Below are positions 35,729 through 44,949 of a stretch of 64,000 nt of DNA, in pieces; positions within the stretch are counted from its first letter, which is position 1, and each line of letters starts with the position of its first letter. The notes beneath the pieces were generated by a model. The model searched no databases. It was not told the origin of the DNA and worked only from the letters and a program-made list of their open reading frames with translations. Both the position numbers and the translations under genes were made by a program. Origin of the DNA: Mariaggregatimicrobium sp964498785 (GTDB lineage: Bacteria; Zhuqueibacterota; Zhuqueibacteria; Thermofontimicrobiales; Thiofontviventaceae); contig CAZCJL010000020.1 in assembly GCA_964498785.1 (NCBI GenBank), positions 7,014-71,013 on the forward strand, read 5' to 3'.

Positions 35729-37030
35729 TTATATCCTCTCTTGCAAGCGGGTGAATTTACCATTGTATGGACAACCGCCTTTTTCAATATGCTCTATAAA
35801 TTCTTCTCTAAATTTTTTAATAAAACTGTCAACAGGCCCGCAAGCTGCGTCACCTAACGGACAAATTGTATGAAAAGCGATATATTTGGTAATGCTGGTT
35901 AATGTATCCAAATCTTCTAATTTGCCGTTGCCTTCTTCAATCCGTTTGATAATTTTTAGCAGCCACCCTGTCCCTTCGCGGCATGGTGTACATTGTCCGC
36001 ATGATTCATGATGATAAAAATGGGCTAATACTTCAAGTGTTTTTACCATGCATGTTCCTTCGGCGATCACAATAACTGCGCCGGAGCCAAGACTTGAGCC
36101 AGCAGCGGTAATCGATTCATAATCGATGGTCATATTTTCACAATCTTCAGGGCGTAATACTGGCGTTGAAGAACCTCCGGGGATGACAGCTTTTAATTTT
36201 TTACCACCTAATATTCCACCGCATTGATTATTAAAAAAATCCATAAAGGAATCACCCATGACCACTTCATAAACACCAGGCTTTCGAACATGTCCGCTAA
36301 CAGATAGTAGTTTTGTCCCAGTTGATTTTTCAGTTCCGATTTTAGCATATTTCTCTCCCCCATTTTCAACGATATAGGGAATCGATGCCAGGGTTTCGAC
36401 ATTATTAATAATCGTCGGGCATCTGTACAAGCCTTCCACAGCAGGAAACGGTGGTTTATTGCGAGTTTGACCCTTTTTGCCCTCAATAGAATTCATCAGG
36501 CCTGTTTCGTCTCCTACAACATAAGCACCAGCGCCTTTATGTACGGTTATATCACATTGATAATTCGTGCCAGGCAATATTTTCCCGAGGTATCCGGCTT
36601 TATAGGCTTCGTTAACAGCTTGCTGTGTTTGGCGCAATGCGTAGCCATATTCGCCGCGAATATAGATGTATGCATGTTTTGCTTTAATTGCGTAACTGCT
36701 TAAAATAATCCCTTCAATTAACATGTGAGGATTTTCTTCCAGGATGACACGGTCTTTGAAAGTTCCGGGTTCGCCTTCATCGCCATTGCAAATTAAATAC
36801 ACTGGTTTGTCCGTATCTTTCGGTAAAAATGACCATTTCAATCCTGCCGGAAAACCTGCGCCTCCGCGACCGCGAATACCGCTCTTTTTAACTTCGTCGA
36901 TGACTTCTTGAGTACTGTATTTTTTGAGAGCTGTTTTTATTGTCTTGTAACCACCGCGGTTTTTATAGCTTTCTAAAGTGTGACTTTTGCCATTTTTTTC
37001 GAAATTGAGTAGAATTTTAATATCTGACAT
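35729..37030 (-). CDS. nuoF: NADH-quinone oxidoreductase subunit F
   Basis: 433 residues. NADH-binding flavoprotein of complex I. The FMN/NADH motif G-R-G-G-A-G-F-P-A-G is near residues 53-62 and N-G-D-E-G-E-P-G-T-F-K-D-R near 82-94. The N3 4Fe-4S ligands are E-S-C-G-Q-C-T-P-C-R-E-G-T near 341-353 plus a later Cys in T-I-C-P-L-G-D. It takes hydride from NADH and feeds the iron-sulfur chain through NuoE and NuoG. Length is normal. Confidence 0.96.
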   Translation of the reverse strand: MSDIKILLNFEKNGKSHTLESYKNRGGYKTIKTALKKYSTQEVIDEVKKSGIRGRGGAGFPAGLKWSFLPKDTDKPVYLICNGDEGEPGTFKDRVILEENPHMLIEGIILSSYAIKAKHAYIYIRGEYGYALRQTQQAVNEAYKAGYLGKILPGTNYQCDITVHKGAGAYVVGDETGLMNSIEGKKGQTRNKPPFPAVEGLYRCPTIINNVETLASIPYIVENGGEKYAKIGTEKSTGTKLLSVSGHVRKPGVYEVVMGDSFMDFFNNQCGGILGGKKLKAVIPGGSSTPVLRPEDCENMTIDYESITAAGSSLGSGAVIVIAEGTCMVKTLEVLAHFYHHESCGQCTPCREGTGWLLKIIKRIEEGNGKLEDLDTLTSITKYIAFHTICPLGDAACGPVDSFIKKFREEFIEHIEKGGCPYNGKFTRLQERI

Positions 37031-37070
37031 ATCGATCTCGATTTTTTGAGCTATTAATGTAATTAAGTGC

Positions 37071-37586
37071 CTATTTGTACTCAGGAAATTGTTGTGGTTG
37101 CTGGGAGTGTTCTTGGCCGTTCCTCAAGTTATCCAGTATGTTATCGACCTTTTTTTCATCCAGTAATTCATAATAATTATCGCCAACTTGCATCATTGGC
37201 CCTGTACCGCAAGATCCCAGACATTCAGCAGTTTTTACTGTGAACCTTCCATCAGCAGTTGTTTCGCCGACTTTAATCTTTAGTTTATCACACATATAAT
37301 CAATAAGTTGTTGACTACCTAATATTGAACAAGATATATTATTGCAAATTTCCAGGACATACGTTCCTTCTTTTTGTTGGGTGAACATGGAATACCATGA
37401 ACGAACTTCTTCCACCCAAATTCTTGGAATATCCAGTTCTTCTGCGATGAGTTGACAGGCGTCATCGGATACGTATCCATCTCTTTTTTGAATCATCCAT
37501 AAGCATGGCAGAGTTAATGACCTGGCATCAGGATATCTGGTCCTAAGATGTTCTATTTCTTTCTTTTCAGTTTCGGTAAATTCCAT
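37071..37586 (-). CDS. nuoE: NADH-quinone oxidoreductase subunit E
   Basis: 171 residues, thioredoxin-like 2Fe-2S subunit (cluster N1a). The four ligands are visible: C-N-N-I-S-C near residues 81-86 and C-L-G-S-C-G-T-G-P near 122-130. The N-terminal helical part has the usual Y-P-x-x-x-S-x-x-x-P-x-L-W pattern. It is next to nuoF with a 40-base gap. Confidence 0.95.
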   Translation of the reverse strand: MEFTETEKKEIEHLRTRYPDARSLTLPCLWMIQKRDGYVSDDACQLIAEELDIPRIWVEEVRSWYSMFTQQKEGTYVLEICNNISCSILGSQQLIDYMCDKLKIKVGETTADGRFTVKTAECLGSCGTGPMMQVGDNYYELLDEKKVDNILDNLRNGQEHSQQPQQFPEYK

Positions 37587-37622
37587 ATAAAACCTTTTGT
37601 AAGATTTAATAAGGGTTAAATT

Positions 37623-38876
37623 TTATCGATCACATTCACCGCCAACCATATTGACGGAGCCAAAAATGGGAATAATATCAGCTAATTGATGGCCGATAAT
37701 AATTTTGTCCAATGTTCCCATAATAAGAAAACTGGGACCTCTTACATGCAGACGATATGCAGTGCCGCTTCCGTCCGAGACCAGAAAAAATCCTAATTCA
37801 CCGTTAGCGCTTTCAACTGCATGATAAACCGTACCTTTTGGAACGTTTGGTCCCTCGATAATTATTTTAAAATGGTTTATTAGTCCTTCAATTGAATCAT
37901 AAACCGCGGCTTTCTCCGGAAGATGCGCTTGATAGTCATCAGAATTAATCGGGCCATCGGGAATCTTTTCGATACATTGCATACAAATTTTAAAAGATTC
38001 TTCGATTTCTCGCATCCTCACATAATAACGGTCGTAATTATCACCATACTTGCCGGTTGGTACGTCCCACTCGATTTCATCATATTTAAGGTATGGCATT
38101 TTTTTACGAATATCATAATCAGAACCTGTAGACCTTAAAAACGGGCCTGTAATTCCGGCATTAATTGCATCTTCTTTTGAAATTTCCCCGACGCCATATA
38201 GACGGTCTAAGAATATACGGTTTTTATCCAATAAACCATGAATATCTTTTAAAAGAGGGATATTGGATAATAAAATTTCTTTCATTTTTTTCAGCCATCC
38301 TTCAGGAATATCTCTGGCTAAACCACCGACTCGCGCGTAGCTATAGGTTTGGCGGGCGCCAGTTGCCCAGTTGAAATGTTCCCAAATATAATCACGGGCC
38401 TGCATAAAATATAAAAACGGCGTCATTGCTCCTAATTCACTACATAACGCTGCCTGGCAGGTATAATGGTCCGTAATTCGGGAAAGCTCAGAAAACAATG
38501 TACGAAGCCATGCACATCGTTGCGTAATTTCGATGTTAAGCATTTTTTCGATCGTGCCAATATAGCCAAAATTATTAATAAAGGCAGATACATAATTTAA
38601 ACGGTCAGTATATGGAAGTGCTGTAACGTAATTATGATTCTCCATCATTTTTTCGAAACCGCGATGCAGAAAACCAGGTTCAACATCGATGTTGACGATA
38701 GTCTCGCCGACTAATTCTGCTACCATTTTAATCGTACCATGCATTGCCGGATGGGATGGCCCGATATTAACTTTGATTGGTTGGTCGTGAGGGCTTGTTA
38801 TTGGTAATTCGAGTAATTCTTTTCTCTTTTTTACTTCTTCAACTTTATATTTTGCTGGAAAATCAGCTTGTGCCAT
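37623..38876 (-). CDS. nuoD: NADH-quinone oxidoreductase subunit D
   Basis: 417 residues, the 49-kDa-type subunit lining the quinone site. Conserved points: N-I-G-P-S-H-P-A-M-H-G-T near residues 37-48 (the quinone-site His), the E-P-G-F-L-H-R-G-F-E-K block near 81-91, and a C-terminal G-S-V-N-M-V-G-G-E-C-D-R. It is separate from nuoC, and the 5' end overlaps the nuoC 3' end by 14 bases. The N-terminal ~30 residues form a charged extension. Confidence 0.95.
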   Translation of the reverse strand: MAQADFPAKYKVEEVKKRKELLELPITSPHDQPIKVNIGPSHPAMHGTIKMVAELVGETIVNIDVEPGFLHRGFEKMMENHNYVTALPYTDRLNYVSAFINNFGYIGTIEKMLNIEITQRCAWLRTLFSELSRITDHYTCQAALCSELGAMTPFLYFMQARDYIWEHFNWATGARQTYSYARVGGLARDIPEGWLKKMKEILLSNIPLLKDIHGLLDKNRIFLDRLYGVGEISKEDAINAGITGPFLRSTGSDYDIRKKMPYLKYDEIEWDVPTGKYGDNYDRYYVRMREIEESFKICMQCIEKIPDGPINSDDYQAHLPEKAAVYDSIEGLINHFKIIIEGPNVPKGTVYHAVESANGELGFFLVSDGSGTAYRLHVRGPSFLIMGTLDKIIIGHQLADIIPIFGSVNMVGGECDR

Positions 38877-39426
38877 TATTTTGCTCCGGATTTCGTAATG
38901 TAATTCTTGGTTGTTCTCCCATCGTCGGAAAGTCCTTTCTCAATGGGAAACCTTCAAATTCTTCATAAAGGAGAACTCTTCGTAAATCAGGATGTCCGTT
39001 AAACTTGATTCCAAACATATCAAAAACTTCTCTTTCTAAAAAATGTGCTGCACTCCACCATTTATAACAGCTTAAGAGTTCGGGTTCTTCGCCACCACAA
39101 CTGGTGATAATTCGGATTCGCTTATTTGTTGTCATTGAATAAAAATGATAGACAACATCAAATCGCGATTCAGAGTATAAATCTTCCTCACGGCCGGTTA
39201 GATTTGGTTTTTCGGCGTAATTGCTCGTAAGATAATCCACGGTGGTTAGATCAGTCAACATTTCCATTGGAAATTTTTTATGATTTTTTAGAAAGTTGAA
39301 CAGATTTTCAAGCTCGGCGGGCGGAATACGAACAGTTCCTTGAGAGAATTGTTCCTCATAAACAGCCATCTTAAATGATTCAAATAAGTCTTTCAAATCA
39401 TCCTTAAGTAACCAATATTTTTGCAT
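38863..39426 (-). CDS. nuoC: NADH-quinone oxidoreductase subunit C
   Basis: 187 residues, the 30-kDa-type subunit. The diagnostic C-terminal block is present: W-W-S-A-A-H-F-L-E-R-E-V-F-D-M-F-G-I near residues 124-141, followed by G-H-P-D-L-R-R-V-L-L and G-F-P-L-R-K-D-F-P. It is encoded separately from nuoD, with a 14-base overlap. It sits 17 bases after nuoB. Confidence 0.95.
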   Translation of the reverse strand: MQKYWLLKDDLKDLFESFKMAVYEEQFSQGTVRIPPAELENLFNFLKNHKKFPMEMLTDLTTVDYLTSNYAEKPNLTGREEDLYSESRFDVVYHFYSMTTNKRIRIITSCGGEEPELLSCYKWWSAAHFLEREVFDMFGIKFNGHPDLRRVLLYEEFEGFPLRKDFPTMGEQPRITLRNPEQNNGTS

Positions 39427-39443
39427 GAACTCAACCTGCTTTT

Positions 39444-39911
39444 TTATAGATATTGCCTGGAATTACGAATTTTGTCTTGCAAAGCCATGATACCATCCAG
39501 GATCATTTCGGGACGCGGAGGACATCCTGGAATATAGACGTCTACCGGAATAATACGATCGCATCCCTGTACTGTTGCATAGTTCCGATAAAAACCGCCG
39601 CTTACAGCGCAGGCGCCAACGGCTACAACATATTTGGGGTCTGCCATTTGTTCCCAAATTCGGCGTAATACCGGACCCTGTTTATGGGTGATTGTTCCGA
39701 CCACCATCAGCATGTCTGATTGCCTCGGAGAGTATCTGGGCATTGCAGCGCCAAATCTGTCAGTATCATAATGCGAAGCGCTTACAGACATAAATTCCAT
39801 CGCGCAGCATGCCGTTCCAAAAACATATTGCCAAAGAGAATAGCTTCGGGCCCAACCAATAAATTTATCCAGTCTTGTGGTAACGACATTGTCGGGAAGT
39901 TTATCCACCAT
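39444..39911 (-). CDS. nuoB: NADH-quinone oxidoreductase subunit B
   Basis: 155 residues. It carries N2, the last iron-sulfur cluster before quinone: A-C-C-A-M-E-F-M near residues 34-41, a later Cys in G-A-C-A-V-S-G-G, and P-G-C-P-P-R-P-E near residue 129. It lies six bases after nuoA. Length is typical for a short NuoB. Confidence 0.96.
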   Translation of the reverse strand: MVDKLPDNVVTTRLDKFIGWARSYSLWQYVFGTACCAMEFMSVSASHYDTDRFGAAMPRYSPRQSDMLMVVGTITHKQGPVLRRIWEQMADPKYVVAVGACAVSGGFYRNYATVQGCDRIIPVDVYIPGCPPRPEMILDGIMALQDKIRNSRQYL

Positions 39912-39917
39912 TAAATT

Positions 39918-40286
39918 CTACCTCCAATCCAATGCTTTTCGTTTATATGCATAAAAAAATGCAATCACCAGAAAAAAAAGGAAAATAGAAATCTCAATAA
40001 TTGCAATACTACCTAATGAGCGCGCAACAACAGCCCAGGGATACAATAAAATTCCCTCCAAATCGAATAACACAAACAGCAGTGCAATCAGATAATAACG
40101 GATGCTAACTCGGCGAGTGTTATCTTGTAGAAGATCGGAACCACATTCAAAAGGAGTTGCTTTGGAAGGAAAATCTTTACGGTGTTTTGCTTTTGGGCCA
40201 AAAATCGCATTTAAGATAAGAATTAGTGCGACAGTACTTGCGGCAATTAAAATATACAACAATACAGGCAGATACTGGTCTGTCAT
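39918..40286 (-). CDS. nuoA: NADH-quinone oxidoreductase subunit A
   Basis: 122 residues with three membrane helices. Conserved P-F-E-C-G-S-D near residues 46-52 and F-D-L-E-G-I-L-L-Y-P-W in the second helix. It is the first gene of the nuo operon, with a predicted leader of about 215 bases from the promoter at 40508-40536. Confidence 0.95.
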   Translation of the reverse strand: MTDQYLPVLLYILIAASTVALILILNAIFGPKAKHRKDFPSKATPFECGSDLLQDNTRRVSIRYYLIALLFVLFDLEGILLYPWAVVARSLGSIAIIEISIFLFFLVIAFFYAYKRKALDWR

Positions 40287-40507
40287 GTAGTAAATCTCCT
40301 GATATATAGATGTATGATAAATTTCTTTTCATGCAGGTTGCAATGAAGTTGATCATTTTGATGAAACATAAAGAAAGGATTTATACTCCAATTAAAAGTG
40401 GAGTTCATGTAATAATTCCTCGATTAGCTTACAAAATTTTACTAAACGGCATTCGTTTATAATTAAATTTTGTTAACACAAGTGAACTAATAAAATCATG
40501 AGGTAAA

Positions 40508-40536
40508 AATATACGAAAAAAAAATTTGCATGTCAA
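40508..40536 (-). promoter_or_regulatory. Near-consensus sigma70-type promoter for the nuo operon
   Basis: On the minus strand a perfect TTGACA (40536-40531) and TATATT (40513-40508) are separated by 17 bases. This is the only strong promoter before the 14-gene nuo operon. The start is expected near 40501. Confidence 0.75.
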
Positions 40537-40630
40537 GAACTTTTTGCCCATTTTAGATAATCTGATGATGAAATTTAATTTTGGGGATGGAGTCTGATGT
40601 AAGCATGTGGATAATAATTTTAAATTATGC

Positions 40631-40662
40631 ATCGGACGATTCAATATAATGAATCGCCCGAT
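40631..40662 (-). terminator. Hairpin at the end of the sugar operon
   Basis: ATCGGACGATTCA (40631-40643) pairs with TGAATCGCCCGAT (40650-40662), 13 base pairs with one mismatch and a six-base loop. It lies 13 bases after the stop of the oxidoreductase gene. The minus-strand tail is AT-rich without a pure T-run, so termination is likely but not certain. Confidence 0.5.
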
Positions 40663-40674
40663 AATTTTTAATGT

Positions 40675-41835
40675 CTATGTTTTCAACCATGTTGATCCCT
40701 TTTGGGCAGATTCGGCAGCTTTATTCGTGAAACGAACTCCCCGTAGGCCATCATATACAGTGGGAAATTCGTATTCCACTGTCTGTAAAGGAGTGCCGTT
40801 AATATAACTTCGGATTGCGTTCACAACACCCACATAAATATTTGCAAACGCTTCAAGGTAACCTTCCGGATGTCCTGTGGGAATGCGGGTTGCATTTGCT
40901 GCGGCTTCTGAAAGATACTCACTGGCGCGGGTCAAAATTTCCCGCGGCTGATTGTAGCGATAGACATGCAGATAATTCGGATTTTCCTGCTCCCATATTA
41001 TAGCGCCTTTTGACGCATAAACCTTTATTCGCAGGTTATTTTCTTCCCCGGTCGCGATCTGGCTGACTGTGATCAAACCTTTACCTCCGCCTTTTAATCG
41101 AATCAACACATTCGCATCTTCATCCAAGGTGCGATCCGGCAGAAATGTTGAAAAATCAGCACATAATTCACTAATTTCTTCGCCGGTAATGTATTCCAAT
41201 AAATTCTCTGCATGTGTGCCGCAATCCCCAATCGTTCCGACAAGCCCCGATTGTTTCGGATCAACGCGCCAAGCTGCCTGTTTGTGTCCCTCTTTTTCAT
41301 GCGGATACATCATAAAATCCTGCAAGTATTGAACAATAACCTTACGAACGTCTCCCATTTGACCAGTGCGGAACAGATTTCTGGCATGACGTACTAATGG
41401 ATGACCGGTATAGTTATGCGTGAGCGCAAATACCAGTCCTGTCTTTTTAACTAACGAGGCGAGTTGTTCAGCTTCGTCAATCGTACACGTCATGGGTTTA
41501 TCACAAACAACATGGATACCAGCTTCTAAAAATGCTTTGCAAATCGAAAAGTGAGATGCATTCGGAGTCACGATAGACACAAAATCGATTCGTTCATCGT
41601 CCGGCAATTTTGATTCATTTTCCGCCATTTCTTCAAAAGTTGCATAGCAACGTTTTAGATCGAGATACAGTTCTTTCCCTGTGATTTTTGTATTTTCAAA
41701 ATCACGGGAAAAGCAACCAGCAACAAATTCGATTTGCTGGTCCAGAGCTGCGGCCATGCGATGCACAGCGCCAATAAACGCGTCCTGTCCCCCGCCAACC
41801 ATTCCCATGCGAAGCTTGCGTTTCCATGATTTCAT
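40675..41835 (-). CDS. Gfo/Idh/MocA family oxidoreductase
   Basis: 386 residues. NAD(P)-dependent sugar or polyol dehydrogenase type: Rossmann start M-G-M-V-G-G-G near residues 11-17, the C-D-K-P-M-T motif near residue 135 (the family E-K-P catalytic Lys), and a G-D-C-G-T-H-A-E-N segment near 207-215 matching the catalytic Asp/His region. Family members oxidise hydroxyls of sugars, inositols and amino sugars. It is the last gene of a sugar-catabolism operon and follows two TIM-barrel isomerases, an arrangement also common in inositol and rare-sugar pathways. The substrate is not known. Confidence 0.88.
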   Translation of the reverse strand: MKSWKRKLRMGMVGGGQDAFIGAVHRMAAALDQQIEFVAGCFSRDFENTKITGKELYLDLKRCYATFEEMAENESKLPDDERIDFVSIVTPNASHFSICKAFLEAGIHVVCDKPMTCTIDEAEQLASLVKKTGLVFALTHNYTGHPLVRHARNLFRTGQMGDVRKVIVQYLQDFMMYPHEKEGHKQAAWRVDPKQSGLVGTIGDCGTHAENLLEYITGEEISELCADFSTFLPDRTLDEDANVLIRLKGGGKGLITVSQIATGEENNLRIKVYASKGAIIWEQENPNYLHVYRYNQPREILTRASEYLSEAAANATRIPTGHPEGYLEAFANIYVGVVNAIRSYINGTPLQTVEYEFPTVYDGLRGVRFTNKAAESAQKGSTWLKT

Positions 41836-41854
41836 AAATATGCTCCTGTTAGTT

Positions 41855-42904
41855 TCATTGTAATCCTAAAATTATCTTATTTGTTTCTATATCCGTATCA
41901 CCACCGGCAAAATCGTCAAATGCCACTTCTGTGGTTTCAATAATATGCTCCCGAATAAAAGATGCAGCCTCTCTGGCGCCCTGCTCCGGGCTTTTGATAC
42001 AACATTCCCATTCCAGCACGCCCCAGCCGTCATATCCGGCTTCAGTAAGCAAAGAAAAAACTCGTTTAAAATCAACCTGACCGTCTCCCAGCGAGCGAAA
42101 ACGCCCGGCACGGTTTATCCAGGATTGATAACCGCCGTATACACCAACTCTGCCGGTTGGATGGAATTCAGCATCTTTCACATGAAATGATTTTATGCGG
42201 CCCCCATAGAGTTCAATAAATTGCAGATAATCGAGTTGTTGAAGTACGAAATGACTCGGATCATACGTAAGACATGCTGCCGGATGATTATCTGCGGCAT
42301 CTAAAAACATCTCAAAAGTGGCGCCATCGAATAGATCTGATCCCGGATGCAATTCATACGAAATGTAAATTCCTTTGTCCTGTGCCATATCGAGAACAGG
42401 TTTCCAGCGTTTCGCCATCTCCTGAAATGCCATCCCGATCAATCCATCGGGACGTTGGGGCCAGGGATATACCATGTGCCAGGCTAATCCGCCAGACAGA
42501 ACAGGAACGCTGTTCAATCCCATATTTGCAGAAGCAGTTATCGCCATTTTTATCTGATCTTCTGCCCATTGTGTGCGTTCGCTATCACTCTGTCCGTTGG
42601 GATGAAATCCCTGAAAAGCAACCGCGTACACCGGATGAACAACTAACATCTGTCCTTGTAAATGGGCAGAAAGTTCTGCAACTTCCAATCCTATTTCCTT
42701 TAGCTTTCCAAGAATATCATCACAATATCCTTTTGATTCTGCTGCTTTTTCCAAATCAATGACACGGCTCTCCCATGTAGGTATTTGAACACCTTTAAAA
42801 CCTAAATCAGACGCCCATTTTCCGATATTTTCCAGATTATTATATGGTTCTTCATCTCTTAAGAATTGAGCCAGAAAAATTCCAGGCCCTTTCATTTTTT
42901 TCAT
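41855..42904 (-). CDS. Sugar phosphate isomerase/epimerase, TIM-barrel (AP endonuclease 2 fold)
   Basis: 349 residues from ATG 42904, which follows a GGGGAGGG site and removes a 12-residue extension. Xylose-isomerase-like TIM barrel. Likely metal ligands are visible in order: Glu in Y-E-L-H-P-G, Asp/His in Y-D-P-S-H-F, His in F-H-V-K-D-A-E-F and Glu in V-L-E-W-E. Members isomerise or epimerise sugars, keto-inositols or related acids (IolE/IolI, YcjR and others). It lies directly upstream of the Gfo/Idh/MocA gene with a 19-base gap. Confidence 0.85.
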   Translation of the reverse strand: MKKMKGPGIFLAQFLRDEEPYNNLENIGKWASDLGFKGVQIPTWESRVIDLEKAAESKGYCDDILGKLKEIGLEVAELSAHLQGQMLVVHPVYAVAFQGFHPNGQSDSERTQWAEDQIKMAITASANMGLNSVPVLSGGLAWHMVYPWPQRPDGLIGMAFQEMAKRWKPVLDMAQDKGIYISYELHPGSDLFDGATFEMFLDAADNHPAACLTYDPSHFVLQQLDYLQFIELYGGRIKSFHVKDAEFHPTGRVGVYGGYQSWINRAGRFRSLGDGQVDFKRVFSLLTEAGYDGWGVLEWECCIKSPEQGAREAASFIREHIIETTEVAFDDFAGGDTDIETNKIILGLQ

Positions 42905-42995
42905 GTAGCACCCTCCCCAATGATATTTAGTTAAATTCAATATATTAAAAGTGCATGAACATGCTCTTAAAGGATAACACGCCGGAGTTACACCA

Positions 42996-43985
42996 TCACG
43001 CTTCCCGAATACATTCTCTGATTAATCGCGACATCGCCGGTCCTTCGGTTCCGGTAGCGCGCAATTCCCTGGCTCCTTTCTCGTTCATTAATTTAACAAC
43101 ATTTTGCGCCAAACGCAAGTTTTCAACCGACAATTTCATGAAATCAAGCGGATCATCGCGGTACGGGAACAAGTCAAGTCCGTACCAACCATCATAGTTC
43201 ATTTGATCGAGCATGTAGACAATACTGACCAGTCGGATAAAATTCGCTGATCCGGGCGGTATGTCGGCATCCGCTTGCTGGTCATTATCATCAAAATGGG
43301 TATGAAATAACTTGTTGTAACGAAGCACGAGTGCAATTTGGTCTTCAACATTTTCGCGGGCAATCAGGCTATGACCGATATCAAGATTGATTCCGAAGTT
43401 CGGATCATCTACTTCATTGACAATTGCCAGTGCCTGCCCGGTGGTCCCCATCATAATCCACGAACGCGGTTCAAAGGGCTTGGGTTCGATGCAGACTTTG
43501 GTTTGATATTTATTTGCGTGTAAATAATCCAAAATCTGATGCACCGAATCAACGTAACGATCGTAAAGCGCGACATAATCTGTTTGTAACGGAAAATCCA
43601 TTCCATCTGTTGCAGGCCACAAAACGCTGATCGGGACATTGAACCGGGCTCCCAATTCCAACGCCCATTTCACGCGGTCAATCGCCTGTGATCGAACTTT
43701 GGGATCAGAATCGCCCAGCGCACCGAATTTATACTGTTTTTCAGTCCACGTATGACCGCACAGTTGCACCATTTGCAGATTATAATCCTTTAAAACTTTT
43801 TCGATTTCATTTGCATTTTTATCATTGATTTCAGTGGGAACGTGCAATTCAATGCCATCAATGTCCTCGGTCTCCCCCACTGCTTTGATGCGGTCGATCA
43901 CCGAAACTTCTTCTCCGAATCCATTCACATTGAAACGATCACGGAGATTGGTCATACCCCAAATCCCCATACAAATTTTATTCAT
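42996..43985 (-). CDS. Sugar isomerase/epimerase, TIM-barrel
   Basis: 329 residues from ATG 43985, supported by a GGAGG site five bases upstream; a longer frame into the preceding gene is disregarded. Second xylose-isomerase-like barrel of the operon, not closely similar to the first. Candidate metal/substrate residues: Glu in C-I-E-P-K-P, Asp and His in N-L-D-I-G-H, His/Asp in H-T-H-F-D-D-N-D and Asp in G-L-D-L-F-P-Y. The C-P-K-P-like and D-I-G-H segments recall ketose 3-epimerase and rhamnose-isomerase-like proteins. Precise substrate unknown. Confidence 0.82.
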   Translation of the reverse strand: MNKICMGIWGMTNLRDRFNVNGFGEEVSVIDRIKAVGETEDIDGIELHVPTEINDKNANEIEKVLKDYNLQMVQLCGHTWTEKQYKFGALGDSDPKVRSQAIDRVKWALELGARFNVPISVLWPATDGMDFPLQTDYVALYDRYVDSVHQILDYLHANKYQTKVCIEPKPFEPRSWIMMGTTGQALAIVNEVDDPNFGINLDIGHSLIARENVEDQIALVLRYNKLFHTHFDDNDQQADADIPPGSANFIRLVSIVYMLDQMNYDGWYGLDLFPYRDDPLDFMKLSVENLRLAQNVVKLMNEKGARELRATGTEGPAMSRLIRECIREA

Positions 43986-44004
43986 AACAGCCTCCATGAA
44001 AAAG

Positions 44005-44949
44005 TTATGTGATTGCAAATTTTTCCAATTCCGGGAAAATAACACGCTCCTGCTTTTTATTCATAAATTCGTTCATTTCCTGTTGCTGTATCGGAGCAGT
44101 GGCGCCGGCTTTTGAAGCAGTCAGCGCACCAAGTATATTCCCAAAATTACATGCTTCAGTTAATGGCTTTTCACGTAAAATTTTATACACAAATCCGGCA
44201 GAAAATGCATCACCGGCGCCGAGAGAATCCACTAATTTTATTTTATAGCCCACGGCATAAACACGTTCTCCAAATTCAGACATGGCAAACGCGCCTTTCT
44301 CTGCGCATGTTACAAGACAATATTTTAGCGCCCATTTTTCAATCATTTCTTCACAAAAATGTGGAATCGAAGGATGTGGCACATTCATCAGCCCGGAAAG
44401 CTTCAATGCCTCTTCTTCATTCAATTTCAGTACATCTGCATTCTGCAAAGAAAAAGTGATCGTTTCCGGGCTATAGCATAATTTGCGCAGATTAATATCC
44501 AGAAATTTAAGGCTGTTAACAGATTTTTCGAGAAGTTGTTTGAGAGTTTGACGTGAGGTATCAGATCGTTGCGCGAGCGTTCCGAAGCAAGTGCACTCCG
44601 CACGTTCTGCAATCTGCGCGAGGGAATCGGTCATTTTGATATAATCATACGCGACGCCGGGATTGATGACATAATCCGGATTATGCTGTGCATCGAAACT
44701 AACATCCACCGTGCCGGTAGGAAATTCATCATCCTGTCCCAAAAACGTCGTTTCGATGCCCAATGCTTTAACATGTTCCAGCGCCTCTTGTCCCAACCTG
44801 TCCTTTCCCAGCTTACTGACAATGATGCCTCTGTCACCAAGCGAATTGATTCGATAAGCAAAATTAAATGGCGCTCCCCCCAAAATCGAATTGTCCGGCA
44901 AAATATCCCATAAAATTTCGCCAAAAGAAAGAATTGTCTTTTTATCCAT
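44005..44949 (-). CDS. PfkB-family carbohydrate kinase (fructokinase-like)
   Basis: 314 residues. The PfkB substrate region G-G-A-P-F-N-F-A is near residues 19-26 and the ATP/catalytic signature D-S-L-G-A-G-D-A-F-S-A-G-F near 240-252, with the catalytic Asp in G-A-G-D. D-I-N-L-R near residue 151 is typical of the fructokinase branch. It would phosphorylate a ketose or keto-acid made by the isomerases beside it. It lies one base after the transaldolase-like gene and 19 bases before the next isomerase. Confidence 0.88.
   Translation of the reverse strand: MDKKTILSFGEILWDILPDNSILGGAPFNFAYRINSLGDRGIIVSKLGKDRLGQEALEHVKALGIETTFLGQDDEFPTGTVDVSFDAQHNPDYVINPGVAYDYIKMTDSLAQIAERAECTCFGTLAQRSDTSRQTLKQLLEKSVNSLKFLDINLRKLCYSPETITFSLQNADVLKLNEEEALKLSGLMNVPHPSIPHFCEEMIEKWALKYCLVTCAEKGAFAMSEFGERVYAVGYKIKLVDSLGAGDAFSAGFVYKILREKPLTEACNFGNILGALTASKAGATAPIQQQEMNEFMNKKQERVIFPELEKFAIT

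Larger units (their letters stand above)
40287..40674. other. Intergenic region with nuo promoter and end of the sugar operon
   Basis: 388 AT-rich bases. It contains the nuo promoter, a long untranslated leader towards nuoA, and a terminator-like hairpin at 40631-40662. No gene is visible. Confidence 0.6.

Noticed and set aside
29597..40286. Many minor frames opposite the nuo genes
   Set aside because: They are antisense shadows of conserved complex I genes without ribosome-binding sites or family similarity.
44005..44045. N-terminal extension of the second isomerase into the kinase gene
   Set aside because: ATG 43985 follows a GGAGG site and gives a normal barrel start; the extension is only open by chance.
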